A DNA stretch of 64,000 nucleotides from an uncultured Flavobacteriales bacterium (GCA_937901255.1 CALCHN010000048.1:1-64000); one strand, 5' to 3'. Positions 8,061 to 16,606 are shown, counted from the first letter of the stretch. Numbers and translations: made by a program. The notes: generated from the sequence alone by a model not told the origin.

Positions 8061-10472
8061 TTAATCAACTTTCATCAACTTGGCAGAAAGGTTGGTTGCA
8101 AGAGTTACGAAAACTACTACAGTAATAGAACTCAAAGGCATTAAAATAGCTGCCAATACAGGCGACATTAAGCCTTGAACAGCAAAACTTAATCCCACAA
8201 TATTATATAAAAACGAAACGATAAAACTTGCAATTACTATATTAATGCTTGTTTTAGCGTATTTAAAAAACAAGGGTAATTTTTCAAAAACGGCAGCATC
8301 TAAAATGGCATCACAAGCAGGAGAAAAAGTATTTACATCTTCAGAAATAGAAATACCTACACTACTTTGTTTTAAAGCTCCGGCATCATTTAACCCATCG
8401 CCAATCATGGCTACTTTTTCATTTTGCTGTTGTAGTTCTTTTATGTACTTAAGCTTTTGCTCGGGAGTTTGATTAAATAAAAAGGCATTTTCTTTAGAAA
8501 AATACACTAACAACCTTTGTTGCTCACTGTCATTATCGCCCGATACTAAATGTAGCTTGAAATATTGTTGCAACTGATTAATTACTGTTTTCAGGTTTTT
8601 TCTGTAGGCATTTTCTAACTGGAATCTTCCCAAAACCTTATCATTAATTTTTACATAAACTACAGATGTTGTTGCTGCATCTTCTTTTGTGGTTTCAACA
8701 AAATTTGCAGAACCAATTTTTACCGTTTTTCCATTAACTGTTGCCACAATTCCTTTACCCAACACTTCTTCAAACTCTTTTGTTTCTACTAATTGGTAAT
8801 TTTCTAATGTTGCAAAAACTAATTTACTAAGTGGATGTGATGACTGTCTTAACAACGAAGCTACAGCATTTAAGTCATCCTTATTCATTTCCTCTCCAAT
8901 ATAAGAAATAGAGGAATTTGCTGCCTGCGTAAGTGTTCCTGTTTTATCAAAAACAATGGTGCTGATTTTTGCTATCTGCTCTATAACAGAAGCGTTTTTG
9001 AGGTAAAATTTATTTCTACCAAAAATTCTCAGCACATTTCCAAAAGTAAATGGTGCGGATAAAGCCAACGCACAAGGACAAGCAATAATTAAAACCGATG
9101 TAAAAGCATGTATAGCAATTTTTTTATCAATATTCCACCAATAAAACAGACTTCCTAAGGCTATTGCAATAATTATTAAGGTAAAATACTTACTAATGGC
9201 ATTGGTTATTCCAGCAAACTGATCCTGATTTTGTTTGGTAAAAGCTTCGTCATTCCACAATTGGGTTAAGTAAGAATTAGAAATTTCTTTCAGTACTTTT
9301 AATTTTATGGCTTCTCCTTTTTGTTTTCCTCCGGCATAAATTTTTGCACCCACCTTAATTTCTACGGGTAAGGATTCACCTGTAACAAAACTATTATCAA
9401 TTTTTGCTTCACCTGCTATCAATTGTGCATCTACAGGTATAATTTCGTTGTTTCTTATTAGGATAGTATCACCTTTTTTAAGTTCAGAAACAGCAAGACT
9501 CACCTCTTCTCCGTTTTCCTTAATAATGGTTGAGGATATTGGAAAATAAGATTTATAATCTCTCTCAAAAGATAGTACTGCATAGGTTTTTTGCTGAAAG
9601 ACCTTTCCCAACAACATAAAGAAAATCAATCCTGCCAACGAATCTAAATATCCTGCTCCTTGATGACTTACAATTTCATAAACACTTCTGAAAAACAACG
9701 CTATTACTCCCAACACAATGGGAATATCTATGTTAATGGTTCTGTGTTTTACAGCTACCCAAGCAGATTTTATATAATCTGATGCACTATATACCAACAC
9801 AGGTAAGGAAAGTAGAATATTGATGTATCCGAAGAATTTGGCAAACGAAAGTTCTTTTATATCGTCTAAGCCAAAATATTCGGGCAGACTCAACATCATA
9901 ATATTACCAAAAGCAAATCCGGCAATTCCTAGCTTATAGACTAAACTCCTGTCTATCTTATACTTTTTATCTTTTGATGTATCTGAGAAATTAATTTCAG
10001 GTTCATAACCTATTGAAGTCAGTAATTCCACCAATTGCCTTAACGAAAGTTGATGATAATTGAAAGATAGTTTAAGTTCTTTCTTTAAAAAATTTATTCT
10101 TGATGAAAATACATGTGGATTTAGTTTGTACAAATTCTCTAGCAACCAAACGCAAGAGCTACAATGAACTTGTGGTAAATAGAAAGTAACCAACATGCGT
10201 TCATCATCCTTAAAATCAATTAATTTCTCAACTATTTCTTGACTTTCGAGGTACTCGTGTTTTTTAGAAACATTTTTTGGAGGAGAAATGCCCGGTGTTT
10301 TTTCTAAATCATAATAATTACATAAATCATTCTGATTTAGAATTTCATAAACAGATTTACACCCTACGCAACAAAAAGATTTACTATCGAAAAACAATGT
10401 TTCTTCCAAGCAATCTTCACCACAATGGTAACAAGTTGTTTTTTGCTTTGTATGAGTTTTTTCTGCTTGCAT
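8061..10472 (-). CDS. ccoI: Copper-translocating P-type ATPase CcoI
   Basis: An 803-residue P1B-type ATPase. The N-terminus has two Cys pairs (CYHCGEDC at 14-21, CCVGC at 34-38), the metal-binding arrangement typical of CcoI/FixI, followed by an HMA domain with CSSC at 104-107. Then come the actuator motif TGES (364-367), the membrane copper motif CPC (465-467), the phosphorylation site DKTGTLT (509-515), Ser-His-Pro near 545, and GDGLNDAG near 700. It exports or delivers copper for CuB assembly. It is transcribed separately from, but directly upstream of, ccoS, and its promoter carries the same dyad as the oxidase operon. Confidence 0.95.
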   Translation of the reverse strand: MQAEKTHTKQKTTCYHCGEDCLEETLFFDSKSFCCVGCKSVYEILNQNDLCNYYDLEKTPGISPPKNVSKKHEYLESQEIVEKLIDFKDDERMLVTFYLPQVHCSSCVWLLENLYKLNPHVFSSRINFLKKELKLSFNYHQLSLRQLVELLTSIGYEPEINFSDTSKDKKYKIDRSLVYKLGIAGFAFGNIMMLSLPEYFGLDDIKELSFAKFFGYINILLSLPVLVYSASDYIKSAWVAVKHRTINIDIPIVLGVIALFFRSVYEIVSHQGAGYLDSLAGLIFFMLLGKVFQQKTYAVLSFERDYKSYFPISSTIIKENGEEVSLAVSELKKGDTILIRNNEIIPVDAQLIAGEAKIDNSFVTGESLPVEIKVGAKIYAGGKQKGEAIKLKVLKEISNSYLTQLWNDEAFTKQNQDQFAGITNAISKYFTLIIIAIALGSLFYWWNIDKKIAIHAFTSVLIIACPCALALSAPFTFGNVLRIFGRNKFYLKNASVIEQIAKISTIVFDKTGTLTQAANSSISYIGEEMNKDDLNAVASLLRQSSHPLSKLVFATLENYQLVETKEFEEVLGKGIVATVNGKTVKIGSANFVETTKEDAATTSVVYVKINDKVLGRFQLENAYRKNLKTVINQLQQYFKLHLVSGDNDSEQQRLLVYFSKENAFLFNQTPEQKLKYIKELQQQNEKVAMIGDGLNDAGALKQSSVGISISEDVNTFSPACDAILDAAVFEKLPLFFKYAKTSINIVIASFIVSFLYNIVGLSFAVQGLMSPVLAAILMPLSSITVVVFVTLATNLSAKLMKVD

Positions 10473-10479
10473 ATAAATA

Positions 10480-10522
10480 CAAAATTGCGTGGTTTTAGTT
10501 TATAAAACCATGAATTTTGTCA
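10480..10522 (-). promoter_or_regulatory. Promoter of ccoI with FNR/CRP-like dyad
   Basis: On the minus strand TGACAAAATTCA (10511-10522) lies 33 bp centre-to-centre from CAATTTTG (10480-10487), a near match to the TAnnTTTG box. The spacing is identical to that upstream of ccoS, and the flanking bases TGACAAAAnTCATG are shared. This supports common control of oxidase and assembly ATPase. Confidence 0.58.
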
Positions 10523-10541
10523 TTTTATTTTTTTTGGGGAG

Positions 10542-10698
10542 TCTCCTTTCAAAAACTATTTAATATTCGTCTTTAAAGGAGAGGCTGAGCCATAAAGTTC
10601 GAGTACGAGGCTTTCGAAATATTAAAATCAGGAGTTTACTAAAGTAAATGATTGATTTTTAATATGAGAGTAACGAAGTTATCGGGCTTTATGGGCAG
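10542..10698. repeat. Two adjacent foldback structures after the PKD/CTD gene
   Basis: The first is TCTCCTTT/AAAGGAGA (10542-10549 and 10575-10582). The second is a long imperfect hairpin from 10585 to 10698 with arms CTGagCCATAAAG / CTTTATGGGCAG at the base, AATATTAAAATCA / TGATTTTTAATAT in the middle, and a perfect TTTACT-AA-AGTAAA tip. It begins three bases after the stop of the minus-strand gene 10702-11976, so it lies in that transcript's 3' end. It could be a terminator, a small RNA, or a miniature mobile element; no coding region is present. Confidence 0.7.
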
Positions 10699-10701
10699 TT
10701 C

Positions 10702-11976
10702 TTATTTATTCATTAAGCGAATAGTACCATTATGTTGATAAGCTTTTCCGTTTGCATCATAAGTTACCACTTTCCATAAGTAAATATCGTTTGGAAGTTG
10801 TTCTCCTGAGTTGTTTAGCTTACCATTCCAAGGCTTGTACTTATCAGTAGTTTCATAAATTAATTTACCACTTTTATCGGTAATCATCATTTTGAAATTT
10901 ACATCCCAACCTAATAATGCTTTAGGAATAAACGTTTGATTTTCTTCAATAGAACTATTAGGAATAAATCCTGATGGAGCTAATAAATCCATATCTAAGG
11001 TAATTTCTACCGATTTAGTAAACTCCACATAACAACCAGATTGATGAGTAAGCATTAATTTTACATCATAAGTTCCTTTGTCTTTAAAAACAAAACTTGG
11101 CGTTGCTTCTGTAGATGTTCTTCCATCATTCGTTTTCCACAAATAAGCACTAATGTTTTGGTTTTCTGTTTTAAAAGTTGTGGCAGGATATAAAAATTTA
11201 TTTTTATCGTGAGCCAACGCTTCTTCTATATAAATAAATTCTTTAGTTGGCGTTGGAAGAATAGTTACACTTCCTACATTTTCAACTGTTTTTTGTTTCG
11301 TTTCATTATTTACAACAGTTAATGTTACCTCATAACTTCCTGCTTTATCATAAACATGATGTGGCTGTGCATTATTAGATGTTGTTCCGTCACCAAAATC
11401 CCATAAATAAGATGGGTTGTAAGCATTAACTTTAGATTTAAATACTACTTGCTGACCTAAACATACTGTTGAACTTAACACTTCTGCATGTACATTTAAA
11501 TCTGCAACAGTTGTATTCGTATTTTCAGGCGTTTGATTATCAACTATTTCTTTTTGTTTAATATCTTCAACCAAAAAAGGTGTTTTTTCTTCCGATAATT
11601 GCTCTGTTATTTTTTCATCAATAACTTGAGTTTGATTAGCATGATTTTCCTGAATATTATTTTCGTTGTTGGTAGTATTGTTAGTTGTGTTATTTGTATT
11701 GGAATTTTCTTCCTTAATTAAAGGAGCTTGTTCGTTAGTATTAACTTCTGTTGAGTAATTTTCTATACTATTATTATCATCCACATTATTATTGGAGATA
11801 AAGTAAGCAGAAACAGCTACCACAGCAACAACTGAAGCTGCAATAGCAATATTTTTAATGTATTGAACATTTTTTAACGAGTTTAATTTAGCATCCATCT
11901 CATTCCAATGGGCTTCATTAAAAGGAACTTCGTGTTGTTCAAGTTTGTCTTTTATTAATTTTTCGAATTTATCCAT
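10702..11976 (-). CDS. Anti-sigma-like membrane protein with PKD domains and T9SS-type C-terminal domain
   Basis: A 424-residue protein encoded directly after an ECF sigma gene; the chosen ATG overlaps the sigma stop. Residues 1-36 form a short cytoplasmic segment (MDKFEKLIKDKLEQHE, then NEAHWNEM), residues 41-60 a membrane span, and about 65-155 an Asn/Thr/Glu-rich linker. Two PKD-type Ig domains follow, the first with YLWDFGDGTTS. The last 95 residues resemble the gliding-motility-type (CHU_C, type B) C-terminal domain: PSGFIPNSS, then KSGKLIYE, WNGKLNNSGE and DIYLWKV. Topology and context suggest an anti-sigma factor with a periplasmic sensor region. A paralogue with the same layout is at 36656-37795. 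I infer the function; no classical zinc anti-sigma motif is visible. Confidence 0.72.
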   Translation of the reverse strand: MDKFEKLIKDKLEQHEVPFNEAHWNEMDAKLNSLKNVQYIKNIAIAASVVAVVAVSAYFISNNNVDDNNSIENYSTEVNTNEQAPLIKEENSNTNNTTNNTTNNENNIQENHANQTQVIDEKITEQLSEEKTPFLVEDIKQKEIVDNQTPENTNTTVADLNVHAEVLSSTVCLGQQVVFKSKVNAYNPSYLWDFGDGTTSNNAQPHHVYDKAGSYEVTLTVVNNETKQKTVENVGSVTILPTPTKEFIYIEEALAHDKNKFLYPATTFKTENQNISAYLWKTNDGRTSTEATPSFVFKDKGTYDVKLMLTHQSGCYVEFTKSVEITLDMDLLAPSGFIPNSSIEENQTFIPKALLGWDVNFKMMITDKSGKLIYETTDKYKPWNGKLNNSGEQLPNDIYLWKVVTYDANGKAYQHNGTIRLMNK

Positions 11977-12538
11977 GTTTTTGGGCATTCTTTTTTTCTA
12001 ATAGTTGTCTTAAGTTTCTTTTTGCTTTAGCTAAGTTAGATTTAGATGTTCCTTCATTTATTTCTAGTTCATCTGCAATTTCTTTGTGGGAATAACCTTC
12101 TAGCACATACAAGTTAAAAACTGTTCTGTAAACAGGGCTTAATTCTTGAATGGCTTCCATAATTACTTCTACTCCAAAATTGCTGTAAATAGTTTCTGCA
12201 CTTTCTGAATAATTAGCATCTAAAATGTAATTATCATCATCATCTACAAAATATACGCCTTTGTTTTTTCTATAACAATCTATGGCGGTATTTACAATTA
12301 TCCTTCTTACCCAACCTTCTAAAGAACCTTTAAAATTATAACTTTTAAGATGTTGAAAAACCTTAACAAATCCATCTTGCAACACATCTTTGGCTTCATC
12401 TGTACTATTGGCATAACGATAACAAACACTCATCATTTTTCCATAATACATCTTGTAAAGCTCTTTTTGAGCTTTCCTGTTGCCTTTAACACATTCGTTA
12501 ACAAGACGTTCTAATTTATCTTGATCTTCTCGATCCAT
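11969..12538 (-). CDS. ECF RNA polymerase sigma factor
   Basis: A 189-residue sigma-70 family protein. Region 2 contains YRYANSTDEAKDVLQDGFVK and the helix GSLEGWVRRIIVNTAIDCYR; region 4 contains LSPVYRTVFNLYVLEGYSHK and EIADELEINEGTSKSNL. It recruits RNA polymerase to specific promoters. The downstream PKD/CTD membrane protein overlaps its end, the usual sigma/anti-sigma arrangement. It is clearly paralogous to the sigma factor at 37836-38381, sharing the blocks DEA-DVLQ-GF-KVF and EGYSHKEIA-EL-I. The target genes are unknown. Confidence 0.92.
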   Translation of the reverse strand: MDREDQDKLERLVNECVKGNRKAQKELYKMYYGKMMSVCYRYANSTDEAKDVLQDGFVKVFQHLKSYNFKGSLEGWVRRIIVNTAIDCYRKNKGVYFVDDDDNYILDANYSESAETIYSNFGVEVIMEAIQELSPVYRTVFNLYVLEGYSHKEIADELEINEGTSKSNLAKAKRNLRQLLEKKNAQKHG

Positions 12539-12540
12539 TT

Positions 12541-12939
12541 AATTTTACCTTAAGACGTTATTATGTTTGTTGGGTTGCCTTGTGGCGAAAATATCAATAA
12601 ATTTTGAAATTATAAACCAATAACCCCCTAAACCTAATTACTTAATTATTAAAAAATATTTTCATGCTCTTTTTCTTGATAAAAAGAGCTAAAAATCAAG
12701 AACAAACACCAAATCCTTTGTAATCTTTACCCACATAGCCTTCGCATTTCCTGGTCCGATTACGCAGGATTTCGCACCGTTTGTTCGGTTGCCCTCGCAC
12801 AAATAGTTGGTATTAAATAATAATCTATGCAAGTAGAGAATTACTCTACTCGTGAATTATTATAAACAACACAACCATCCCAATTAATATTGAAATGGTT
12901 GTGAGTAAGCAAAATGCTATAATTATTTATCTAAAATGA
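12541..12939. other. 400-bp non-coding stretch with alternative hairpins
   Basis: No convincing gene is seen. A perfect hairpin GCTCTTTTT/AAAAAGAGC (12666-12689) shares bases with a second one, TTCTTGAT/ATCAAGAA (12673-12702), so only one can form at a time. A third hairpin AGTAGAG/CTCTACT lies at 12832-12850. The rest, including a relatively GC-rich segment around 12740-12800, shows no recognisable signal. The sigma gene promoter should lie within the first 100 bp. Confidence 0.6.
12870..12903 (-). terminator. Hairpin terminator of the DUF3078 gene
   Basis: Perfect nine-base arms CACAACCAT and ATGGTTGTG flank a 16-base loop, with TTGTTTAT following on the minus strand. It sits 37 bp after the stop of the gene 12940-13917. 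Confidence 0.55.
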
Positions 12940-13917
12940 TTAAAATTTGAAATTCAATCCTACTCCTAAAATTTCTTTAAACTGAACTCTAGGTCCGGCT
13001 CCATCTATAACTCCATCATTATTTCTATCCACAGCAATATCAATATCATGATCGTAAATTAACTGTGTTGAAACTGTTGCCGAAATATATTTATTTACTT
13101 TAAGTGAAAGTAATAATTCCCAGTTTACATCAATGTGTGTTGGCTCTTCTGTGTAATTAGAGAAAGCATCAAAACGGGTTTCTAAGTTAATGTTTTCCAT
13201 TATGTCTTTTTTGTACATCACTCTAATGTATCCCCCGTATTCTGCTCTAAGCATTTTACCATCTTTAATTTTATTTCCTAAAAGGTCAAATTCAGCTGGG
13301 TCAACACCAAAAGCACCGGCATCTGCTAAGGTTTTATCATTTACTATAGTCATTCTTGCTGTAAAAGGAGAAATAAAAGCCGTAAAATTATCGTGAGGTT
13401 TATAATCCATACCAATAGCAGCAAGAGCATAAGCAGGAGCTAAAAATGTAGAAATTTCTGTTGAATCATCTGGATAGTTATAACCATCTGCAAATTGAGT
13501 TTTAAAGTTTACCAAAGCAGCATAGTACCATCTTTCGGTTGCTTTATACCCATATTTCGACATAAAATCTATTCTATCATCTGTTTTTCTAACACTACCT
13601 TCATCCCCTTGTTTTAACATACCATAAGCAAGGTTTAGGGTATTATCCCAAGAAGAACGACCTTTTTTGTAATTAGCAAAAGTGCTAAGTAAACCATTTA
13701 CAGCCACAGAGTTTTCACCACCGGCAGACCAATTGGTAAAACTAGCTTGTGTAAGGTTGGCTCCAAACACACCACCTACTTTCCAGCCATCTAAGCTATC
13801 TGTTTCTTGAGCTTTTATAACTTTTTCTGCTTCGGTTAATTCTGCATCAACAACTTGAGCAGTTAGCATTCCTGAACTTGCAAGCAACATCATGGTTGCA
13901 TAAATGATTTTTTTCAT
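12940..13917 (-). CDS. DUF3078 outer-membrane protein
   Basis: A 325-residue secreted protein with a signal peptide (MKKIIYATMMLLASSGMLTA, then QVVDAE). The mature part begins GWKVGGVFGANLTQASFTNW, followed by GGENSVAVNGL and a predicted beta-barrel of alternating strands ending in a terminal Phe (GLNFKF). This pattern identifies the DUF3078 family of Bacteroidetes, whose function is unknown. Near the C-terminus DRNNDGVIDG matches a calcium-binding EF-hand-like loop (DxNxDGxID), probably an extracellular loop. It may be transcribed with the MscS gene upstream (26 bp gap). Confidence 0.85.
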   Translation of the reverse strand: MKKIIYATMMLLASSGMLTAQVVDAELTEAEKVIKAQETDSLDGWKVGGVFGANLTQASFTNWSAGGENSVAVNGLLSTFANYKKGRSSWDNTLNLAYGMLKQGDEGSVRKTDDRIDFMSKYGYKATERWYYAALVNFKTQFADGYNYPDDSTEISTFLAPAYALAAIGMDYKPHDNFTAFISPFTARMTIVNDKTLADAGAFGVDPAEFDLLGNKIKDGKMLRAEYGGYIRVMYKKDIMENINLETRFDAFSNYTEEPTHIDVNWELLLSLKVNKYISATVSTQLIYDHDIDIAVDRNNDGVIDGAGPRVQFKEILGVGLNFKF

Positions 13918-13943
13918 TATCTATTTTCTAATTAATTTTTGAA

Positions 13944-14768
13944 TTATTTATTATGAACATGAACATCCATTTGTGGGAATGGAATATTAAGTCCTTCTTC
14001 ATTAAAGGTATTATACACTTTTTCATTCATATCGAAGAAAACTGTCCAATAATCTGGTGCTTTTACCCAAGCTCTTACAACAAAATTAACAGAACTATCT
14101 GCCAAAGCAGAAACCGCAATAAAAGGAGCTGGATCTTTTAAAATTAACTCATTACTATCAATTAATTTTTGTAAAACTTCTTTTGTTTTTCCTGTACTAT
14201 CTCCGTAACCCACACCAAAAGTCCAATCTACTCTTCTTAATGGTTCTGTAGAGTAATTTATCATTGAACCTGTTGACAAACCGCCATTTGGGATGATAAT
14301 AGTTTTATTATCTGGTGTAGTTAAAATAGTATTAAAAATTTGAATTCCCTTAACAGTACCATTATATCCCTGAGCATCTATGTAATCTCCTACTTTAAAT
14401 GGTTTAAAAATGAGAATAATTACTCCCCCTGCAAAATTTTGTAGCGATCCGGATAGTGCCATACCAATTGCTAAACCAGCAGCACCTAGTATTGCAATAA
14501 ACGATGTCATTTCTATTTCTAACATGCTTAATACACTTATTGCCAAAAGTGTCTTTAGCAACGCACTTATTATACTTGAAAAGAATGGTTTTAACGAAGG
14601 GTCTATATTTCTTGTCTCCAGAAACTTTTTAAAGGATTTATTTAATGCTTTAATGATAAATAATCCGACAATTAGAACTACTAATGCTCCTAATAATTTA
14701 GGTCCATAAGTCATTATTAATTCTGCTGTTAAATCGTAATACTTTGTAACGTCAATGTTTTCAATCAT
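13944..14768 (-). CDS. mscS: Small-conductance mechanosensitive channel (MscS family)
   Basis: A 274-residue channel with three N-terminal membrane helices. The pore helix contains ILGAAGLAIGMALSGSLQNF, with the Gly/Ala packing pattern of MscS TM3, followed by GGVIILIFKPFKVGDYID and the cytosolic beta domain (NTILTTPDNKTIIIPNG). It opens under membrane tension to release solutes during osmotic downshock. The length is close to that of E. coli MscS (286). The neighbour downstream is the DUF3078 gene. Confidence 0.94.
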   Translation of the reverse strand: MIENIDVTKYYDLTAELIMTYGPKLLGALVVLIVGLFIIKALNKSFKKFLETRNIDPSLKPFFSSIISALLKTLLAISVLSMLEIEMTSFIAILGAAGLAIGMALSGSLQNFAGGVIILIFKPFKVGDYIDAQGYNGTVKGIQIFNTILTTPDNKTIIIPNGGLSTGSMINYSTEPLRRVDWTFGVGYGDSTGKTKEVLQKLIDSNELILKDPAPFIAVSALADSSVNFVVRAWVKAPDYWTVFFDMNEKVYNTFNEEGLNIPFPQMDVHVHNK

Positions 14769-14823
14769 GTGTTTTGTTTTTTGGTTTGCCGCAAAATTAA
14801 AGAATTCAGAAGTTTTTGTTAAA

Positions 14824-15756
14824 TTATTTCAGGGTAAACTTGGTTTTACCTATATCAACACCATCAGCATACACTTCTACATTGTACTCTCCAACAGGAA
14901 AATCATCTATTTTAACCCAATCTATGGTTACTTGCATGTCTTCATTTTTGTAATCAATTTCTTTTTTAGAAGAGTACAACCCTCTTACACCGTTAAAATC
15001 AAATTTATTAGAATCGTCTGTTTTTTCAGACAACACCCTACCATCGGGAGTGAGAATTCTAACATAAAGCCATTTTTTACCTGGTTTAGTAATGGTATTT
15101 TTTTGCACGGTAAATGAGGTTCTAATTTTATCTACTTTTTTAGCTCTGTCCATTTCTTTACCTGTGTTATCATTCTTTACTTTCACACCATAAGCAGAAA
15201 GATTTAACGTTTTTAAGTGAGAAGCTACAGTAACTAAGGTATTTAAATCTTCATTTTGTTCCGTTAATTCTTGTGCCTTTTTTTGCTCGTTAGATAATTG
15301 GTTTTTTACTGTTTTATTTTCATCTGTTAGTTTATTATTCAATTGGTTTAACGAATCAATTTGCACCACAAAACCTTTCATGATTTTACGTAGTGTTTCG
15401 GTTTCTTTTTTCAATTGATAAATTGTCCAATCTTTACCTTTAGCTTTTTTTATCAGTTCTTCAATTTTAGCTTTTTCTGCTGCTAATTCGGCACTTAATT
15501 CTTGGTTATTTGTTTCTAAATCTTCATATTGTTTAAGCATTTCTTCCAATTCTGCTTGCACCTGATCTCTTTCTGTAGAAACTTCTGTATAAGCAATTTC
15601 ACCTTTATCAATAGCTTTTTTCAATTCCAAGTTTTGCCAAATAAGATAGCCACAAAAACCCAATAACAAAATGATAATAACCATCATCAATTTATTATTC
15701 TTGTTTCCTGTTGGCTTATCTTGAACAACCGCTTTATTTGTTTCTTTTGTTTCCAT
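14824..15756 (-). CDS. Membrane-anchored coiled-coil protein, unknown function
   Basis: A 310-residue protein. A short Lys-rich cytoplasmic start is followed by one membrane span (about residues 23-44, KLMMVIIILLLGFCGYLIW). A long coiled coil runs from about 45 to 175, rich in Glu, Lys, Gln and Leu heptads. The C-terminal domain (about 185-310) looks beta-rich, with KWLYVRILTPDGRVLSEK and FPVGEYNVEVYADG. No enzyme motif is visible. Such proteins occur widely in Flavobacteriales without an assigned role; envelope scaffolding is a guess. Confidence 0.7.
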   Translation of the reverse strand: METKETNKAVVQDKPTGNKNNKLMMVIIILLLGFCGYLIWQNLELKKAIDKGEIAYTEVSTERDQVQAELEEMLKQYEDLETNNQELSAELAAEKAKIEELIKKAKGKDWTIYQLKKETETLRKIMKGFVVQIDSLNQLNNKLTDENKTVKNQLSNEQKKAQELTEQNEDLNTLVTVASHLKTLNLSAYGVKVKNDNTGKEMDRAKKVDKIRTSFTVQKNTITKPGKKWLYVRILTPDGRVLSEKTDDSNKFDFNGVRGLYSSKKEIDYKNEDMQVTIDWVKIDDFPVGEYNVEVYADGVDIGKTKFTLK

Positions 15757-15866
15757 AACACTTATTTTATTGAAAAATATAGCTCAAAATTATACTATAA
15801 TATTGTTTTGTTGGTGCTTAATTATTAAAGTTATGCAGATATTTTTGTGCAAAACAATGATGTAAA

Positions 15867-15899
15867 AAAAGCTTCCAAGAAATAATCTTGAAAGCTTTT
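15867..15899 (-). terminator. Terminator after tonB
   Basis: AAAAGCTTCCAAGA pairs with CTTGAAAGCTTTT around a short loop, with A and T tracts on the two sides. It lies 20 bp past the stop of the tonB reading frame and would work in the minus direction. Confidence 0.65.
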
Positions 15900-15919
15900 C
15901 TACAATATTAATTTAATAT

Positions 15920-16606
15920 TTACTTAATCAACTTAAAGCTAATTGGCATAACATATCTTACTTTAACTACTCGTCCATTTTGTTTGCCAGGCAACCAATT
16001 GGGCATAGCTTTAATCACCCTTATAGCCTCTGCATCTAACGCTTCATTAACACCTTTTTTTATTTTCACATCTGTAATTTCACCTTTTTTCCCTACCACA
16101 AATTCTACATACACTACACCCTCAACTCCTATTTCTTTTTCCCTTTTAGGATATTTAGTATTTTTTGATAAATATCCAAACAATGCTTTGTCTCCTCCAA
16201 CAAAACCTGGCATTTCTTCAACAAAATCTAATGGTGCTGACTCAACTTCAACAGGCTCAACTGGCACCCATTTTTCATTGAACTTAGGTGCTTCATAGGG
16301 TTCCTCTTTTGTAGGTTCTTCTGAAGATTTTTCTAGTGGCTCATCTGTAATTAGTAAGTCATCCATGTTTTTTCTTGGAGTTGGCTCTATTTTAACTTTT
16401 GGCTGTGGTTTTTCAACAACAAAAACTGGAGGTAATTCAATGTCATCATTTTCTATTACATGATTCCCCGGCAATTCTTTTATAGAATAATAGGTTGTCC
16501 ATTCGAAAGCTAAAAAGGTTAATGAAAAACTAATTAATAGTCCTAGTTGAAATTAAACAAATCTCATTCGTTCATTTTTCTTGGTGGTTTTTTGAAAATG
16601 GTTCAT
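15920..16606 (-). pseudogene. tonB: TonB energy-transducer gene interrupted by an in-frame stop
   Basis: The C-terminal 90 residues are a clear TonB domain (GVEGVVYVEFVVGKKGEI, then NWLPGKQNGRVV and RYVMPISFKL), preceded by a Pro/Glu-rich periplasmic spacer (PPVFVVEKPQPKVKIEP). The only start left for this part is TTG at 16474, which would leave the protein without an anchor. Reading further upstream in the same frame gives the missing anchor, FQLGLLISFSLTFLAFEW, preceded by MNHFQKTTKKNERMRFV from an ATG at 16606, but a single TAA at 16553-16555 separates the two. The parts match the usual Bacteroidetes TonB start (basic tail, then membrane helix ending AFEW). I read this as one gene broken by one nonsense codon; a sequencing error is possible. 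Confidence 0.78.

Noticed and set aside
11500..11760. Asn/Thr-rich low-complexity segment in the locus A membrane protein (and 37200-37480 in locus B)
   Set aside because: As a repeat feature it is only a disordered linker inside a coding region, biased in codons but without a DNA repeat unit of its own.
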